A DNA stretch of 64,000 nt from DTU078 sp002397345. Lineage in GTDB: Bacteria; Bacillota; Clostridia; Oscillospirales; CAG-272. The position numbers were made by a program, and so were the translations under genes. The stretch covers positions 1 through 64,000 of the forward strand of contig CALLYE010000073.1 in NCBI GenBank assembly GCA_937875545.1. The letters run 5' to 3'. Shown one piece after another: positions 47,555 to 56,937 of this stretch; within the stretch, counting starts at the first letter, position 1; the number at the start of each line of letters is the position of its first letter. Below the pieces are notes generated by a model. The model was not told the DNA's origin and ran no database searches. It saw only the letters and a program-made list of their open reading frames with translations.

Positions 47555-49684
47555 TTATTCTTCAGGCGTATCTGTCGAGTAAATCGGCTCGTTGCTATCG
47601 CTGTTATCGTAGCCGTCGTCGTATTGCGCTTCGCCCTCTAACAGTGCGCGGATAGAAAGGCTGATCTTGCGCTTTTCGGTGTCGATGTCGGTGATTCGAA
47701 CGTTTACGATATCCCCGACCTTTACCACATCGGCAGGCGACTGCACACGGCGGTCGGAGATCTGCGAGATATGGATCAGTCCGTCAACTCCGGGTACAAC
47801 CTCGGCGAACGCGCCGAAGGGCATCAGGCTGACGATTTTCACCTCGGCTACGTCGCCGATTGAATATTTGGAGATAAAGATGTTCCACGGGTCCATCTCG
47901 TCGGTCTTATAACCCAGCGAGATGCGTTTGCTTTCGGGATCGAAATCTTTTACATAAACATCGATGGTTTGACCGATCGAAACGACTTCGGACGGGTTCT
48001 TGATGCGGCGCCACGACAGCTCGGAGTTGTGCACCATGCCGTCCACACCGCCCAGATCGACGAACGCGCCGTATGAGGTCAGCGATCTGACTTGTCCGTT
48101 GTAATGCTTGCCGATTTCGACATTCTGCCAGAATTCGGCTTCCAGCGCCTTGCGCTCTTCGCGTTTGACAACCGCGATGGACGCGACCGCGCGGCGGCGT
48201 TTTTCATCGACCTCGATGATACGCGCGCGCTGCTTTGTGTTCAGCAGCACCGACATATCCTGTCCGCGTCCGACGCCTGACTGGGACGCCGGGACGAACA
48301 GCTTCATCGAGCCTACGTCAAGCAGCAAGCCGCCCTTGATGATCTCCGCGACTTTTCCCTCGATGATCTTGCCGCTTTCGTTTGCCTCAAGCACGCCGCG
48401 CCATGCAACGATACCGTCCGCGCGCTTCTTCGACAGCGTTGCGACGCCGTCCCTGTCGCTGACGTGGGTCACGATTGCCGTGATTCCCTCGCCGACAATA
48501 AATTCTTTGTTTACGTCAAACGCAGGATCGTCCGAAAATTCGGATTGCGGGATAATTCCGGTGAATTTTGCGCCTAAATCCACGTGCACTTCGCCGGGCG
48601 AAACGAACGAGATTGTACCGCTGACTGTTGCTCCTGTATTTATAGGTTTCAAAGATTCATCAAGCATTCCCGCGAAGTCGTTTTCGTCGATAATATTACC
48701 CTCCGCGTTATTTTCCGCCCCTTCGGCGGCGAGACTTTTTTCCTGGTCTGTCATTATATTTTTAACCTCCTCAATAATGCCGCGCGGCGTCGATGCGCCT
48801 GCGGTAATTCCCACTTTAAAGCCTGTTGCCGGTATTATTCCGCGTTTACGCAAGGAGGTTATACCGTCACTCGCTTCCGACGCGTTTTCAACAAGCAGAA
48901 CTGTGAATCCGTGCCGCGTCGGGCAGGATGACTGTGCTGTCTCATATAACCGGTTCGTATTGGAGCTTTCTTTTCCGCCGACCACAATCATCAGGTCGAC
49001 CTGTTTCGACAGCTCTTCTGCTTCGGCTTGTCGATTTTCAGTCACTCTGCATATTGTATCAAAAATTTTTACTTTTGTATATAGCTTTTGAATAATTTTT
49101 TGAGAATTTTTATAATCTTCGTATAAATGTGTCGTCTGTGCGACCATTATTACACCTTTTTCGCACGCGGGATCCGCGCGCAGCGTATCAAGCGACGCTT
49201 CCAAAACCTGAGCCGACGGAAAAATGTATACAGGGCCATCCGCGTAGCTGCGGATACCGATGACCTCTGGATGACGCTCGTCGCCGATGATAACCGTAAC
49301 CATACCGCGATGCGATTCCACCAGCCGGTGGATCTGCTCGACCGACGGACAGGCGCAGTCGATAAATGTGAAGTATCTGTTTCGTTCCGCGAGCTTGCGG
49401 AGCTTTTCGCTCACGCTTTTTGTCACCCCGTGCGCGCGGGTAACGATGATCACCGGACTATTTTCGCTTGCCGACGCCGCGAGCGCGTCAAGCTCGTCTT
49501 CATGTGCGGCGCGTACCCCGCGTAACTCGAAGCCCGCGACGATGTCCGGATTGTGGATCAGCCTGCCCAGCGTGTAAACGCGCGCCGCGGTACCCGAATA
49601 TTCGGCAATCAGTCGCTCGACGGTTTCAACGGCGCGTTTAACGCCGTAGCAAAACCCCGCGTTTTCGGCAACGATTATTTGCAT
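47555..49684 (-). CDS. ispH-rpsA: Bifunctional IspH (HMBPP reductase) / ribosomal protein S1 fusion
   Basis: A 709-residue fusion known in Clostridia. Residues 1-305 are IspH, the last enzyme of the MEP isoprenoid pathway, with the three iron-sulphur ligands in GFCYGVKRA (Cys 12), IDCACPSV (about 96) and TICRVTENRQ (about 195). After a linker, residues about 345-690 hold four S1 RNA-binding repeats (TVSGTISFVSPGEVHVDLG, GKVAEIIKGGLLLDVG, YNGQVRSLTSYGAFVDLGG, VKIVSLMPFGAFAEVVPG). The linker contains GAGGAGG followed 11 nt later by ATG 48754, so S1 may also be made alone. Order of genes (minus strand) is cmk, plsC, then this, a conserved clostridial cluster. Confidence 0.94.
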   Translation of the reverse strand: MQIIVAENAGFCYGVKRAVETVERLIAEYSGTAARVYTLGRLIHNPDIVAGFELRGVRAAHEDELDALAASASENSPVIIVTRAHGVTKSVSEKLRKLAERNRYFTFIDCACPSVEQIHRLVESHRGMVTVIIGDERHPEVIGIRSYADGPVYIFPSAQVLEASLDTLRADPACEKGVIMVAQTTHLYEDYKNSQKIIQKLYTKVKIFDTICRVTENRQAEAEELSKQVDLMIVVGGKESSNTNRLYETAQSSCPTRHGFTVLLVENASEASDGITSLRKRGIIPATGFKVGITAGASTPRGIIEEVKNIMTDQEKSLAAEGAENNAEGNIIDENDFAGMLDESLKPINTGATVSGTISFVSPGEVHVDLGAKFTGIIPQSEFSDDPAFDVNKEFIVGEGITAIVTHVSDRDGVATLSKKRADGIVAWRGVLEANESGKIIEGKVAEIIKGGLLLDVGSMKLFVPASQSGVGRGQDMSVLLNTKQRARIIEVDEKRRRAVASIAVVKREERKALEAEFWQNVEIGKHYNGQVRSLTSYGAFVDLGGVDGMVHNSELSWRRIKNPSEVVSIGQTIDVYVKDFDPESKRISLGYKTDEMDPWNIFISKYSIGDVAEVKIVSLMPFGAFAEVVPGVDGLIHISQISDRRVQSPADVVKVGDIVNVRITDIDTEKRKISLSIRALLEGEAQYDDGYDNSDSNEPIYSTDTPEE
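48752..48772 (-). promoter_or_regulatory. Internal RBS and start for a free S1 protein
   Basis: Minus strand: GAGGAGG (48772-48766), 11-nt spacer, ATG (48754-48752), inside the IspH-S1 frame. Confidence 0.55.
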
Positions 49685-49691
49685 AAACCGT

Positions 49692-50294
49692 TTAATCCTT
49701 TATCATCTCGTTAATTTTACCGAACACATATTCCGAAGCGCGCTTATATTCGTCGGATGTGGTCGCCGTCAGTGCCAGCTCGTCGGGATAAATAGGCTTG
49801 CCGATGCGCACATCGATGCGGCGGAACGGCACGATGCGGAATTTTTTAGTTTGTATGCATACGGGCAGGATCGGCACCTTCGCACGGCTCGCCACCATGG
49901 CTATACCGTGTCTGACGGGCGTGGTGCGCGGATCGACGCCCACATGACGTGTGCCCTGCGGGTAATAAGCTACCGCCTCGCCGTTTGAAAGCAGTTTCAG
50001 GGTCGTTTTTATCGCCGCGACATCCCCCCCGCCGCGCTTGATGGGGAACGCGCCAAGCGCGGTGATAAGCTGCTTCAATAGCGGTATTTTAAACAGCTCA
50101 ATTTTGGCAAGATAGCGAAGCTGACGTTTAAGCGACGCGCCAAGCACGACCACATCGCTGTCGGAGATATGGTTGGCGCAGACAAGAAGCCCGCCCTCCG
50201 CAGGCTCGTTCTCCGATCCTTCCACATGTATATTGTAAAACCAATTTACAATCGGACGGAAATATTTATACAGCCATGCGTATAATTTATTCAT
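49692..50294 (-). CDS. plsC: 1-acyl-sn-glycerol-3-phosphate acyltransferase
   Basis: A 200-residue membrane-associated acyltransferase that makes phosphatidic acid from lysophosphatidate. The catalytic motif is NHISDSD (H-x4-D, about residue 41), followed by FPIKRGGGDV and the YPQGTRH motif (about 113; the usual EGTR appears as QGTR), then IVPVCIQT-type strand ILPVCIQTK. It is short, as in most Firmicutes. Its start overlaps the stop of cmk by 4 bases, and it ends 7 bp before ispH-rpsA, forming a tight operon. Confidence 0.93.
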   Translation of the reverse strand: MNKLYAWLYKYFRPIVNWFYNIHVEGSENEPAEGGLLVCANHISDSDVVVLGASLKRQLRYLAKIELFKIPLLKQLITALGAFPIKRGGGDVAAIKTTLKLLSNGEAVAYYPQGTRHVGVDPRTTPVRHGIAMVASRAKVPILPVCIQTKKFRIVPFRRIDVRIGKPIYPDELALTATTSDEYKRASEYVFGKINEMIKD

Positions 50295-50968
50295 GGGTTT
50301 TTATCCCCAATTTTATCGCGTATTATCGCCAGCGCCGCCGAAAGCGTCTCCTCGGGCATAAACCCCGAATTATCGAGCATGACAGCGTCGGCGGCGGGTA
50401 CGCAGGGAGACTCCGCGCGCGTGGCGTCGCGCTCGTCGCGCTGCTTCATGTCGAACAGCACTTCTTCGTATGTGGTTATAATGCCTTTTGACGTCAGCTC
50501 TTCGAACCGGCGCGCCGCGCGGTTATCAAGACTGGCGGACAAAAATATTTTCACCGCCGCGCCGGGCAGTATAACCGTACCGATGTCGCGTCCGTCCATA
50601 ACAGTGTTATTATCCCTCGCCGCGTCTCGCTGTATGCCGAGCAGCATAGTCCGCACCTGCGGAATCGCCGAAACTTTAGAGGCATATGTCGATATCGCCG
50701 GCAGGCGGATTTTATCGCTTACATCAGCGCCGTTTAATAAAACAAGCTGTGTGCCGCCCTCGTATTCGAGTTTTATATCCACGCTGTCAAGCGCCGCCGC
50801 AACGGCGGCGCTGTCGTCGGCATCGATACCGCGCTCGTATATATAATATCCGACTGCGCGATAGAGCGCGCCGGTGTCCACATACGCAAAACCCAGCTCG
50901 CGCGCGAGGTTTTTTGCCAGTACGCTCTTACCCGCGCCCGACGGTCCGTCAATAGCGATGTTTATCAT
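50291..50968 (-). CDS. cmk: Cytidylate kinase
   Basis: A 225-residue CMP/dCMP kinase. INIAIDGPSGAGKSVLAKNLA (Walker A, about residues 8-17), GFAYVDTGALYRAVGYY, the DGRDIGTVILPGAAVKIFL stretch (about 125-145) and RDERDATRAESP near the end are all typical. It supplies CDP for nucleic acid and phospholipid synthesis. It begins the cmk-plsC-ispH-rpsA operon. Confidence 0.95.
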   Translation of the reverse strand: MINIAIDGPSGAGKSVLAKNLARELGFAYVDTGALYRAVGYYIYERGIDADDSAAVAAALDSVDIKLEYEGGTQLVLLNGADVSDKIRLPAISTYASKVSAIPQVRTMLLGIQRDAARDNNTVMDGRDIGTVILPGAAVKIFLSASLDNRAARRFEELTSKGIITTYEEVLFDMKQRDERDATRAESPCVPAADAVMLDNSGFMPEETLSAALAIIRDKIGDKNP

Positions 50969-51105
50969 TGTTACCTCATATTATTACAAAAGACAGGGTT
51001 AAACCCCGCAAATAATAGGTAGATTTATAAAAATTTAATGCTACAGGCAGTTGGGTTATCCCTATTCGCTGGTAAATTTAGGTGGGTGTCCTAACGCGTT
51101 TGCGC

Positions 51106-52341
51106 TCACCGCGCTGCGTCAATTCCAGCCGCGCGCCCGGTTGAAAACGCGATTTGCAGATTAAACCCGCCGGTATACGCGTCCACATCGATCACCTCGC
51201 CGGCAAAATACAGACCTTTAATTTTCCTGCACTCCATTGTGCGCGGGTTCAGCTCGGTCACATTCACGCCGCCGGAGGTTATAATCGCCTCGTCGATGGG
51301 GCGTGTGCGCTTGACCGTGCAGCACAGCCCCTTGAGCAGAGAAACCAGTGTACCGCGCTCCGCTTTGGTTATACTGTTAACCTTGCGGTGTGCTTCTATA
51401 CCCGACAATTTGATTATTACCGGGATCAGTTTCAGCGGCAGCAGATCCGACAGCGCGTTGCCGAAATCGCGGTTTTTATATTTACTGAAATCGGATAATA
51501 TCCGCGCGTCAAGCGCCGCCATGTCAAGCGCGGGTTTGAGGTCGAGCGTGATTTTATATCTTTCGGGTGTAACTTCCGGCAGATAAGCCGACGCGCTCAA
51601 AATCATCGGGCCGCTCACGCCGAAATGCGTGAAAAGCAGTTCGCCGAAATCGTCGTAAACGGTTTTATTCGTCGTCGTGTCAATAACTTTCAGCCCCGTA
51701 TTTTTCAGCGACAGCCCCATTGCTTCGGCGCACCAGTCCTCGACCGTTTCAAGCGGCACCAGCGACGGTTTAGGCGGCGTGACCGCCAGTCCCAGCCGCT
51801 CGGCAATACGCAGCCCGTCGCCGTCAGAACCCGTCGCTTTATAGGACAGCCCGCCGGTCGCGATTATCACGCGGTCGAACTGATACGCGCCCGACGCGGT
51901 TCGCAGTCCGGCGACGGCGCCATCAACGACCGTTATGTCCGTGACGCGCTCCCGTATTACCCTGCATTTGCGCCCAACCTCCCGGCGCAGGGCGTTCACA
52001 ATGTCCGACGCCTTGTCGGATACAGGAAAAACACGCCCGCCGCGCTCTGTTTTAAGCGGCACGCCCAGCGACTCGAAATACGCCATTGTGTCGGCGGGCG
52101 TAAAATTGTTTATCGCGGAATATAAAAAGCGCGAATTTGTCGGCACCGAGCGTAAAAATTCGTCGGGCGGGCAGTTATTTGTCAGGTTGCAGCGGCCCTT
52201 GCCGGTGATGCCCAGCTTAAGTCCCAGCCGGTCGCCCCGCTCGAAAAGCGTGACCTCCGCGCCACCGTCGGCGTCAGCCGCATGCACAGCCGCGAACATA
52301 CCCGCCGCGCCGCCGCCCACGACGGCAAGTTTAACGCTCAT
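51106..52341 (-). CDS. YhiN/HI0933-family flavoprotein (NAD(P)/FAD-dependent oxidoreductase)
   Basis: A 411-residue FAD-binding protein. KLAVVGGGAAGMFAAVHAAD is the dinucleotide-binding motif; KLGITGKGRCNLTNNC (about 43-58) is the family hallmark, together with GGLSYKATGSDGDG and the C-terminal GLYFAGEVIDVDAYTGGFNLQIAFSTG. Its biochemical role is not settled for this family. I placed the start at ATG 52341, the usual N-terminus; an upstream TTG at 52377 would overlap the RpiR gene. It lies immediately after the RpiR gene and 137 bp before cmk, an order common in Clostridia. Confidence 0.9.
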   Translation of the reverse strand: MSVKLAVVGGGAAGMFAAVHAADADGGAEVTLFERGDRLGLKLGITGKGRCNLTNNCPPDEFLRSVPTNSRFLYSAINNFTPADTMAYFESLGVPLKTERGGRVFPVSDKASDIVNALRREVGRKCRVIRERVTDITVVDGAVAGLRTASGAYQFDRVIIATGGLSYKATGSDGDGLRIAERLGLAVTPPKPSLVPLETVEDWCAEAMGLSLKNTGLKVIDTTTNKTVYDDFGELLFTHFGVSGPMILSASAYLPEVTPERYKITLDLKPALDMAALDARILSDFSKYKNRDFGNALSDLLPLKLIPVIIKLSGIEAHRKVNSITKAERGTLVSLLKGLCCTVKRTRPIDEAIITSGGVNVTELNPRTMECRKIKGLYFAGEVIDVDAYTGGFNLQIAFSTGRAAGIDAAR

Positions 52342-52373
52342 TTGAAACGGACGGCAGCACGCCGCCCCTGCGG

Positions 52374-53237
52374 TCAATTCTTTTCTTTATCGTATACATC
52401 ATAATTATCCCATATTGTTTCAAGACGGTCGAACAGCTCGCCCAGTTCGCCGCGCTTTTTCTGCGTGATTGCGACAATCAGCGCGTTGATTATCGACAGG
52501 GGCGCGACAAGCGTATCCACAAATGACGCCATTTCGCTCTTGGCAAGCAGCTTTGTATCCGCCTGACGCGCTATGGGCGAATCGGCGCTGTCTGTCAGCG
52601 CGATCACATGAGCCGAGCGCGATTTCGCGTATTCGACGGCGTTTATAATGCGTTTTGAATAACGCGGGAATGAAATGGCAAACACTACGTCGCGTTCATT
52701 TATACGCAGCAGGCTCTCGAATATCTCGCTACCGCTTGTGGTCTGCACCAACTGCGCGTCGTCGAATATCAGCCTGAAATAAAAATGCGCGAAGGTCGCA
52801 AGCGACGCCGACGAACGCATGCCGATGATATAAATCCGCCGCGCCGCGATCAGGGTATCGACAGCGCGCTCAAAATCGGCGCGCGACACCGTTTCCAGTG
52901 TTGCGCGCAGCTTTTTCATATCAGCGTTCATGACCTGCGCGAGAATATCACCGTCGCCAAGCCGGTCGCTGGTGACGATGATACGCTGCTTTGACGTCAG
53001 CATTGTACGGATCAGCTCGCGCAGATATTCCTGAAGCTCCGGGTAGCTGTCATAACCCAGCACGTTCGCAAAACGCACAACGGTCGATTCCGACACGCCC
53101 ACCTCTTCGCCCAGTTTGGCGGCGGTGAGATACGCGGCGCGGTCGTATGACTGAAGTATAAACTGTCCTATCGCGCGCTGCCCCTTCGACAGCTCCGGCA
53201 GCAGCGTCCTGATCCGGTTTAAGACATTGGTTTTCAT
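52374..53237 (-). CDS. MurR/RpiR-family transcriptional regulator
   Basis: A 287-residue regulator. The N-terminal helix-turn-helix (about 1-80: LPELSKGQRAIGQFIL, AAYLTAAKLGEEVGVSESTVVRFANVLGYDSYPELQ) is followed by a SIS sugar-isomerase domain (about 125-260) with RRIYIIGMRSSASLATFAHFYFRL and RDVVFAISFPRYSKRIINAVEYAKSRSAHVIALTDS. It probably senses a phosphosugar. I placed the start at ATG 53237; an upstream ATG at 53270 lies within a dispersed repeat. No adjacent sugar operon is seen, so the regulon is unknown. Confidence 0.9.
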   Translation of the reverse strand: MKTNVLNRIRTLLPELSKGQRAIGQFILQSYDRAAYLTAAKLGEEVGVSESTVVRFANVLGYDSYPELQEYLRELIRTMLTSKQRIIVTSDRLGDGDILAQVMNADMKKLRATLETVSRADFERAVDTLIAARRIYIIGMRSSASLATFAHFYFRLIFDDAQLVQTTSGSEIFESLLRINERDVVFAISFPRYSKRIINAVEYAKSRSAHVIALTDSADSPIARQADTKLLAKSEMASFVDTLVAPLSIINALIVAITQKKRGELGELFDRLETIWDNYDVYDKEKN

Positions 53238-53248
53238 ATATAAACTTT

Positions 53249-53321
53249 GTAGGAGCGGGATTTTCTCCACACCCGCGTTACCGCATCGGGCGGCGGGCGG
53301 GCATGGAAGCCACCCCTACAT
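53249..53321. repeat. TGTAGGAGCGGG / CCACCCCTACA inverted repeat
   Basis: The two halves, TGTAGGAGCGGG... (53249 on) and ...GCCACCCCTACA (ends 53321), face each other. They belong to the TGTAGGGGCG family, between rpiR-like and purD genes, and overlap the upstream extension of the regulator frame. Confidence 0.5.
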
Positions 53322-54578
53322 TCCTCCTATGTCGGTTCGGTAATGCGCGCCCTCGAAGCGGATTTTCGCGACTGCGCAGTATGCTTTTTTCGCCGCGTCG
53401 CCGACTGTCTGTCCTTTTGCCGTAACGCCCAATACACGACCGCCGTTTGTCACAAGTCTGCCGTCGCGGCGCGCCGTTCCGGCGTGGTAAACGGTAATAT
53501 CGTCCGTAAAATCGGGTATCTCAATAGGAAAACCTTTTTCATATTTTTGGGGATACCCGCCGCTTGCCATACAGACGCAAACCGCCGCGCCGTCGTCCCA
53601 TTCCATTGCGATTTCGTTTAGTCTGCCGTCGATAACCGCGTCGATAACATCGAGCAGATCGGTTTTCATGCGGGGCAGCACCACCTGCGCCTCCGGGTCG
53701 CCGAAGCGCGCGTTGTATTCGATCACCTTCGGTCCGTCCGGCGTGAGCATCATCTGGAAATATATCACGCCGCGGAATTCGCGCCCCTCGGAGCGCATTG
53801 CGCGCACGGTGGGCAGGAATATCTCGCGTTCGCAGCGTTCCGCCAGCTCCAGCGTATAATACGGGCTGGGTGATATGGCGCCCATACCGCCTGTGTTCGG
53901 GCCGTTGTCGCCGTCAAAAACGCGCTTGTAATCCTGCGCCGAAACCATGGGGGCGACAATTTCGCCGTCGGTGAAAGCAAGCACTGTCAATTCTGGTCCG
54001 CATAAAAATTCCTCAACCACAACGCGGTCGCCCGAATGTCCGAACGTCTTTTCTTCCATTATCGAACGCAGCGCTGTTTCTGCCTCCGAGCGATCGGACG
54101 CGATAACCGCGCCTTTTCCCAGCGCCAGCCCGTCGGCTTTGATCACGACAGGGTATACGCCTCTGCCCTCGATATAGCGCATAGCCTGCGCCGGATCGTC
54201 GAAAACTTTATAATCAGCGGTCGGGATGCCGTATTTTTTCATAAGCCCTTTGGAGAACACCTTACTGCCCTCCAGCTCCGCCGCTTTTGCCGTCGGACCG
54301 AAAGCGCGGATACCCGCTTCGGTGAGCCTGTCCACCAGCCCGAGCGCAAGCGGATCGTCGGGCGCCACAAATACGCAGTCTATATCCAGTTCTTTTGCAG
54401 CCGCGATGATTTTATCCAGTTCTGTAGCTCCGATCGGCAGGCATTCGGCAATTCCCGAAATTCCGGCATTGCCCGGCGCAGCCCACAGCCTGCCGCAGCG
54501 TGCGCTCTCGCGCAGTTTTTGGGCTATGGCGTGCTCCCTGCCGCCGCCCCCGACTAAAAGAATATCGATTTTATCCAC
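53316..54578 (-). CDS. purD: Phosphoribosylamine-glycine ligase
   Basis: A 420-residue ATP-grasp enzyme of purine synthesis that joins phosphoribosylamine and glycine. DILLVGGGGREHAIAQKL at the N-terminus, LWAAPGNAGIS, VVIKADGLALGKGAVIA (ATP-binding, about 145-160), VVVEEFLCGPELTVLAFTDG, PNTGGMGAISP and VIEYNARFGDPEAQVVLPR (metal binding, about 300) identify it. Start GTG with AAGGA 12 nt upstream. It is monocistronic here, away from the rest of the pur genes, and has its own promoter at 54627-54655. Confidence 0.96.
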   Translation of the reverse strand: MDKIDILLVGGGGREHAIAQKLRESARCGRLWAAPGNAGISGIAECLPIGATELDKIIAAAKELDIDCVFVAPDDPLALGLVDRLTEAGIRAFGPTAKAAELEGSKVFSKGLMKKYGIPTADYKVFDDPAQAMRYIEGRGVYPVVIKADGLALGKGAVIASDRSEAETALRSIMEEKTFGHSGDRVVVEEFLCGPELTVLAFTDGEIVAPMVSAQDYKRVFDGDNGPNTGGMGAISPSPYYTLELAERCEREIFLPTVRAMRSEGREFRGVIYFQMMLTPDGPKVIEYNARFGDPEAQVVLPRMKTDLLDVIDAVIDGRLNEIAMEWDDGAAVCVCMASGGYPQKYEKGFPIEIPDFTDDITVYHAGTARRDGRLVTNGGRVLGVTAKGQTVGDAAKKAYCAVAKIRFEGAHYRTDIGGM

Positions 54579-54626
54579 CTTACGCCGTATATCCTTAATA
54601 AAATATTTTTCAAATCACAGAATTAT

Positions 54627-54655
54627 ATTATATCCGATTTCCGAAATAATGTCAA
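54627..54655 (-). promoter_or_regulatory. Sigma-A promoter of purD
   Basis: Minus strand: TTGACA (54655-54650), 17-nt spacer, TATAAT (54632-54627). No PurR-box or riboswitch was recognised between it and the GTG. Confidence 0.8.
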
Positions 54656-54716
54656 GCCGCGCGATTGCCGCGCGGGTATGTTTAAGGTTTTTTTACAAAT
54701 ATTTCTCCGCACCGCA

Positions 54717-54745
54717 TTTACAAACCGCGAAAAAGCGAATATAAT
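54717..54745 (+). promoter_or_regulatory. Sigma-A promoter of cysE-cysS
   Basis: TTTACA (54717-54722), 17-nt spacer, TATAAT (54740-54745). The leader to 54796 is only about 45 nt, leaving no room for a T-box. Confidence 0.75.
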
Positions 54746-54795
54746 ATAGGACATACTGACATACTGTTTTATATTTTTCGGCGGGGGCTTTTAAT

Positions 54796-55485
54796 ATGAT
54801 GGCTGCTTACTACTATAAAAAATTGATTTCCGCGTACGACGCGGTCCGGTCGGAGATCGCGGCAATACGTGAGCGCGACCCCGCCGCGAAAAATAATATC
54901 GAAGTCGCGCTGCTGTACTCGGGCTTTCACGCGGTTGTCGCATACCGTGCCGCACACGCGCTTCACCAGCGGGGTCACTCCTTCGCGGCGCGCGCTATCA
55001 GCCAAACGGCGCGGTTTTTAACGGGCATCGAGATTCACCCGGGCGCGATGATCGGGTGTGGGCTGTTCATCGACCACGGCAGCGGCGTGGTGATCGGCGA
55101 AACGACCGTGATCGGCGACAACTGCACCATTTATCAGGGCGTAACGCTAGGCGGCACGGGCAAGCACTCCGGCAAGCGCCATCCGACGCTGGGCAGCAAC
55201 ATTATGATCGGCGCGGGTGCGAAGGTGCTCGGCCCGATCACAATCGGCGATAATTCCAAAATTGCCGCCGGCGCCGTCGTGCTGTATGACATACCCGACA
55301 ACTCTACCGCGGTCGGCATCCCCGCGCGCGTAGTCCGCCGCGCGGGCGTCCGCGTTGACCCGTGCGACCTGGATCAGGTACATATGCCCGACCCGGTGTC
55401 AAAAGAGCTGTGCGAACTGCGGCTCCGGTTAGAGAGGGTCGAAAAAAAGCTGGTTGATACAATTAATGAAACGGATAATAAATAA
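54796..55485 (+). CDS. cysE: Serine O-acetyltransferase
   Basis: A 229-residue left-handed beta-helix acetyltransferase that makes O-acetylserine for cysteine synthesis. EIHPGAMIGCGLFIDHGSGVVIGETTVIGDNC (about 75-108; hexapeptide turns with the catalytic His and Asp), YQGVTLGGTGK and the loop region KVLGPITIGDNSKIAAGAVVL are diagnostic. Its stop and the ATG of cysS share one base (TAATG), so the two genes are coupled and link cysteine synthesis with cysteine charging to tRNA. Confidence 0.96.
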   Translation: MMAAYYYKKLISAYDAVRSEIAAIRERDPAAKNNIEVALLYSGFHAVVAYRAAHALHQRGHSFAARAISQTARFLTGIEIHPGAMIGCGLFIDHGSGVVIGETTVIGDNCTIYQGVTLGGTGKHSGKRHPTLGSNIMIGAGAKVLGPITIGDNSKIAAGAVVLYDIPDNSTAVGIPARVVRRAGVRVDPCDLDQVHMPDPVSKELCELRLRLERVEKKLVDTINETDNK

Positions 55486-56882
55486 TGAAATTTTATAACA
55501 CACTCACACGCACAAAAGAAGAGTTCTCGCCGCTGACGGACAACACTGTCCGGATTTATTCCTGCGGCCCGACGGTTTATAACTACGCGCATATCGGCAA
55601 CATGCGCACATACATTTTCATGGACCTGCTCCGCCGGGCGCTGCAATACAACGGATATAAGCTGCTCCACGTGATGAACATCACGGACGTGGGACATCTT
55701 GTCTCCGACGCCGACGAGGGCGAGGATAAAATGGTCAAAGCCAGCCGCGAACAGAAGAAATCGCCGTGGGAGATCGCGGATTTTTACACCGCCGCCTTTA
55801 TGCGCGATATTGAAAAATTAAATATCGGCAAGCCGGAGATAATCGCGCGTGCCACAGACCACATCGCGGATATGTTGGATTTCGTTAAAAAGCTCGTTGA
55901 GGCAGGGCGGGCGTATGAAACCTCCGACGGTATTTATTATGACATAGGACAATTCAGCGAGTACGGTATGCTGTCCGGGCTGAACCTTGACGAACAGCAG
56001 GCGGGTGCGCGCGTCGAGATAAACACCGAAAAGCGTCATCCCGCCGACTTCACCGTCTGGATAAAAGCTCCCAAGGAGCACATTATGCAGTGGGATTCGC
56101 CGTGGGGTATGGGATACCCCGGCTGGCATATCGAGTGCTCGGCTATGGGGCTGAAATATCTCGGCGAATATTTTGACATCCACACCGGCGGCGTCGACCA
56201 TATACCGATCCACCACGAAAACGAGATAGCCCAGACCTGCGGGCTTTTCGGTCATCCCGCCGCGAAATTTTGGCTGCACGGCGAATTTATGCTTGTGGAC
56301 GGCGGCAAGATGTCGAAAAGTCTGGGCAACACCTATACGCTCGACAATCTGTCGGAGCGCGGTTATGACCCGCTCGATTTCCGCTATTTCTGTCTTAACG
56401 CGCATTACAGACAGAAGCTCAACTTCACTTTCACCGGTATGGATTCGGCGAAAAAGTCGCTGGGCAATCTCCGCGCGGCTGTTTTATCGCATAAAGGCGC
56501 GGACGGCGCTCTTCCCGGCGGCGTACTCGAGGGCTTTATCGCCGAGTTTGAAGACGCGGTAGCCGATGACATCAACATCCCCCGCGCGCTGGGCATCGTC
56601 TGGAATATGGCTCGGTATGAGGTAAAAAGCGACGCGATTTACAATGCCATCCTTGTACTCGACCGCGTGCTGGGGCTTGATTTGAGCCGGTCCGTGTCGG
56701 AGCCGCCCTCCGAGCGTTTCACCGATGAGGAAGCGGCCGAGATCGAAGCGGCGATACAGGCGCGGGCTGACGCGAAGAAAGCGAAAAACTATGCCGAAGC
56801 CGACCGTATCCGCACGGATCTTGCCGCCCGGGGCATTGTGCTGACCGATACCAAAGAAGGCACTTCATATACGAAGACTTGA
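55485..56882 (+). CDS. cysS: Cysteinyl-tRNA synthetase
   Basis: A 465-residue class I synthetase. YSCGPTVYNYAHIGNMRTY holds a zinc Cys and the HIGN signature (about 25-45). The other zinc ligands are in WHIECSAMG (about 215) and the His-rich HTGGVDHIPIHHENEIAQ. GGKMSKSLGNTY (about 270) is the KMSKS loop. Coupled to cysE by a one-base overlap. Confidence 0.97.
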   Translation: MKFYNTLTRTKEEFSPLTDNTVRIYSCGPTVYNYAHIGNMRTYIFMDLLRRALQYNGYKLLHVMNITDVGHLVSDADEGEDKMVKASREQKKSPWEIADFYTAAFMRDIEKLNIGKPEIIARATDHIADMLDFVKKLVEAGRAYETSDGIYYDIGQFSEYGMLSGLNLDEQQAGARVEINTEKRHPADFTVWIKAPKEHIMQWDSPWGMGYPGWHIECSAMGLKYLGEYFDIHTGGVDHIPIHHENEIAQTCGLFGHPAAKFWLHGEFMLVDGGKMSKSLGNTYTLDNLSERGYDPLDFRYFCLNAHYRQKLNFTFTGMDSAKKSLGNLRAAVLSHKGADGALPGGVLEGFIAEFEDAVADDINIPRALGIVWNMARYEVKSDAIYNAILVLDRVLGLDLSRSVSEPPSERFTDEEAAEIEAAIQARADAKKAKNYAEADRIRTDLAARGIVLTDTKEGTSYTKT

Positions 56883-56937
56883 CAATGCACACAGGCAGTA
56901 TTTACACCTTGCAGTGCGCAATGCGACGTAGCTTCGC

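Noticed and set aside
54600..54795. T-box or riboswitch before cysE-cysS
   Set aside because: The promoter lies only about 50 nt upstream of the start and no T-box sequence is present.
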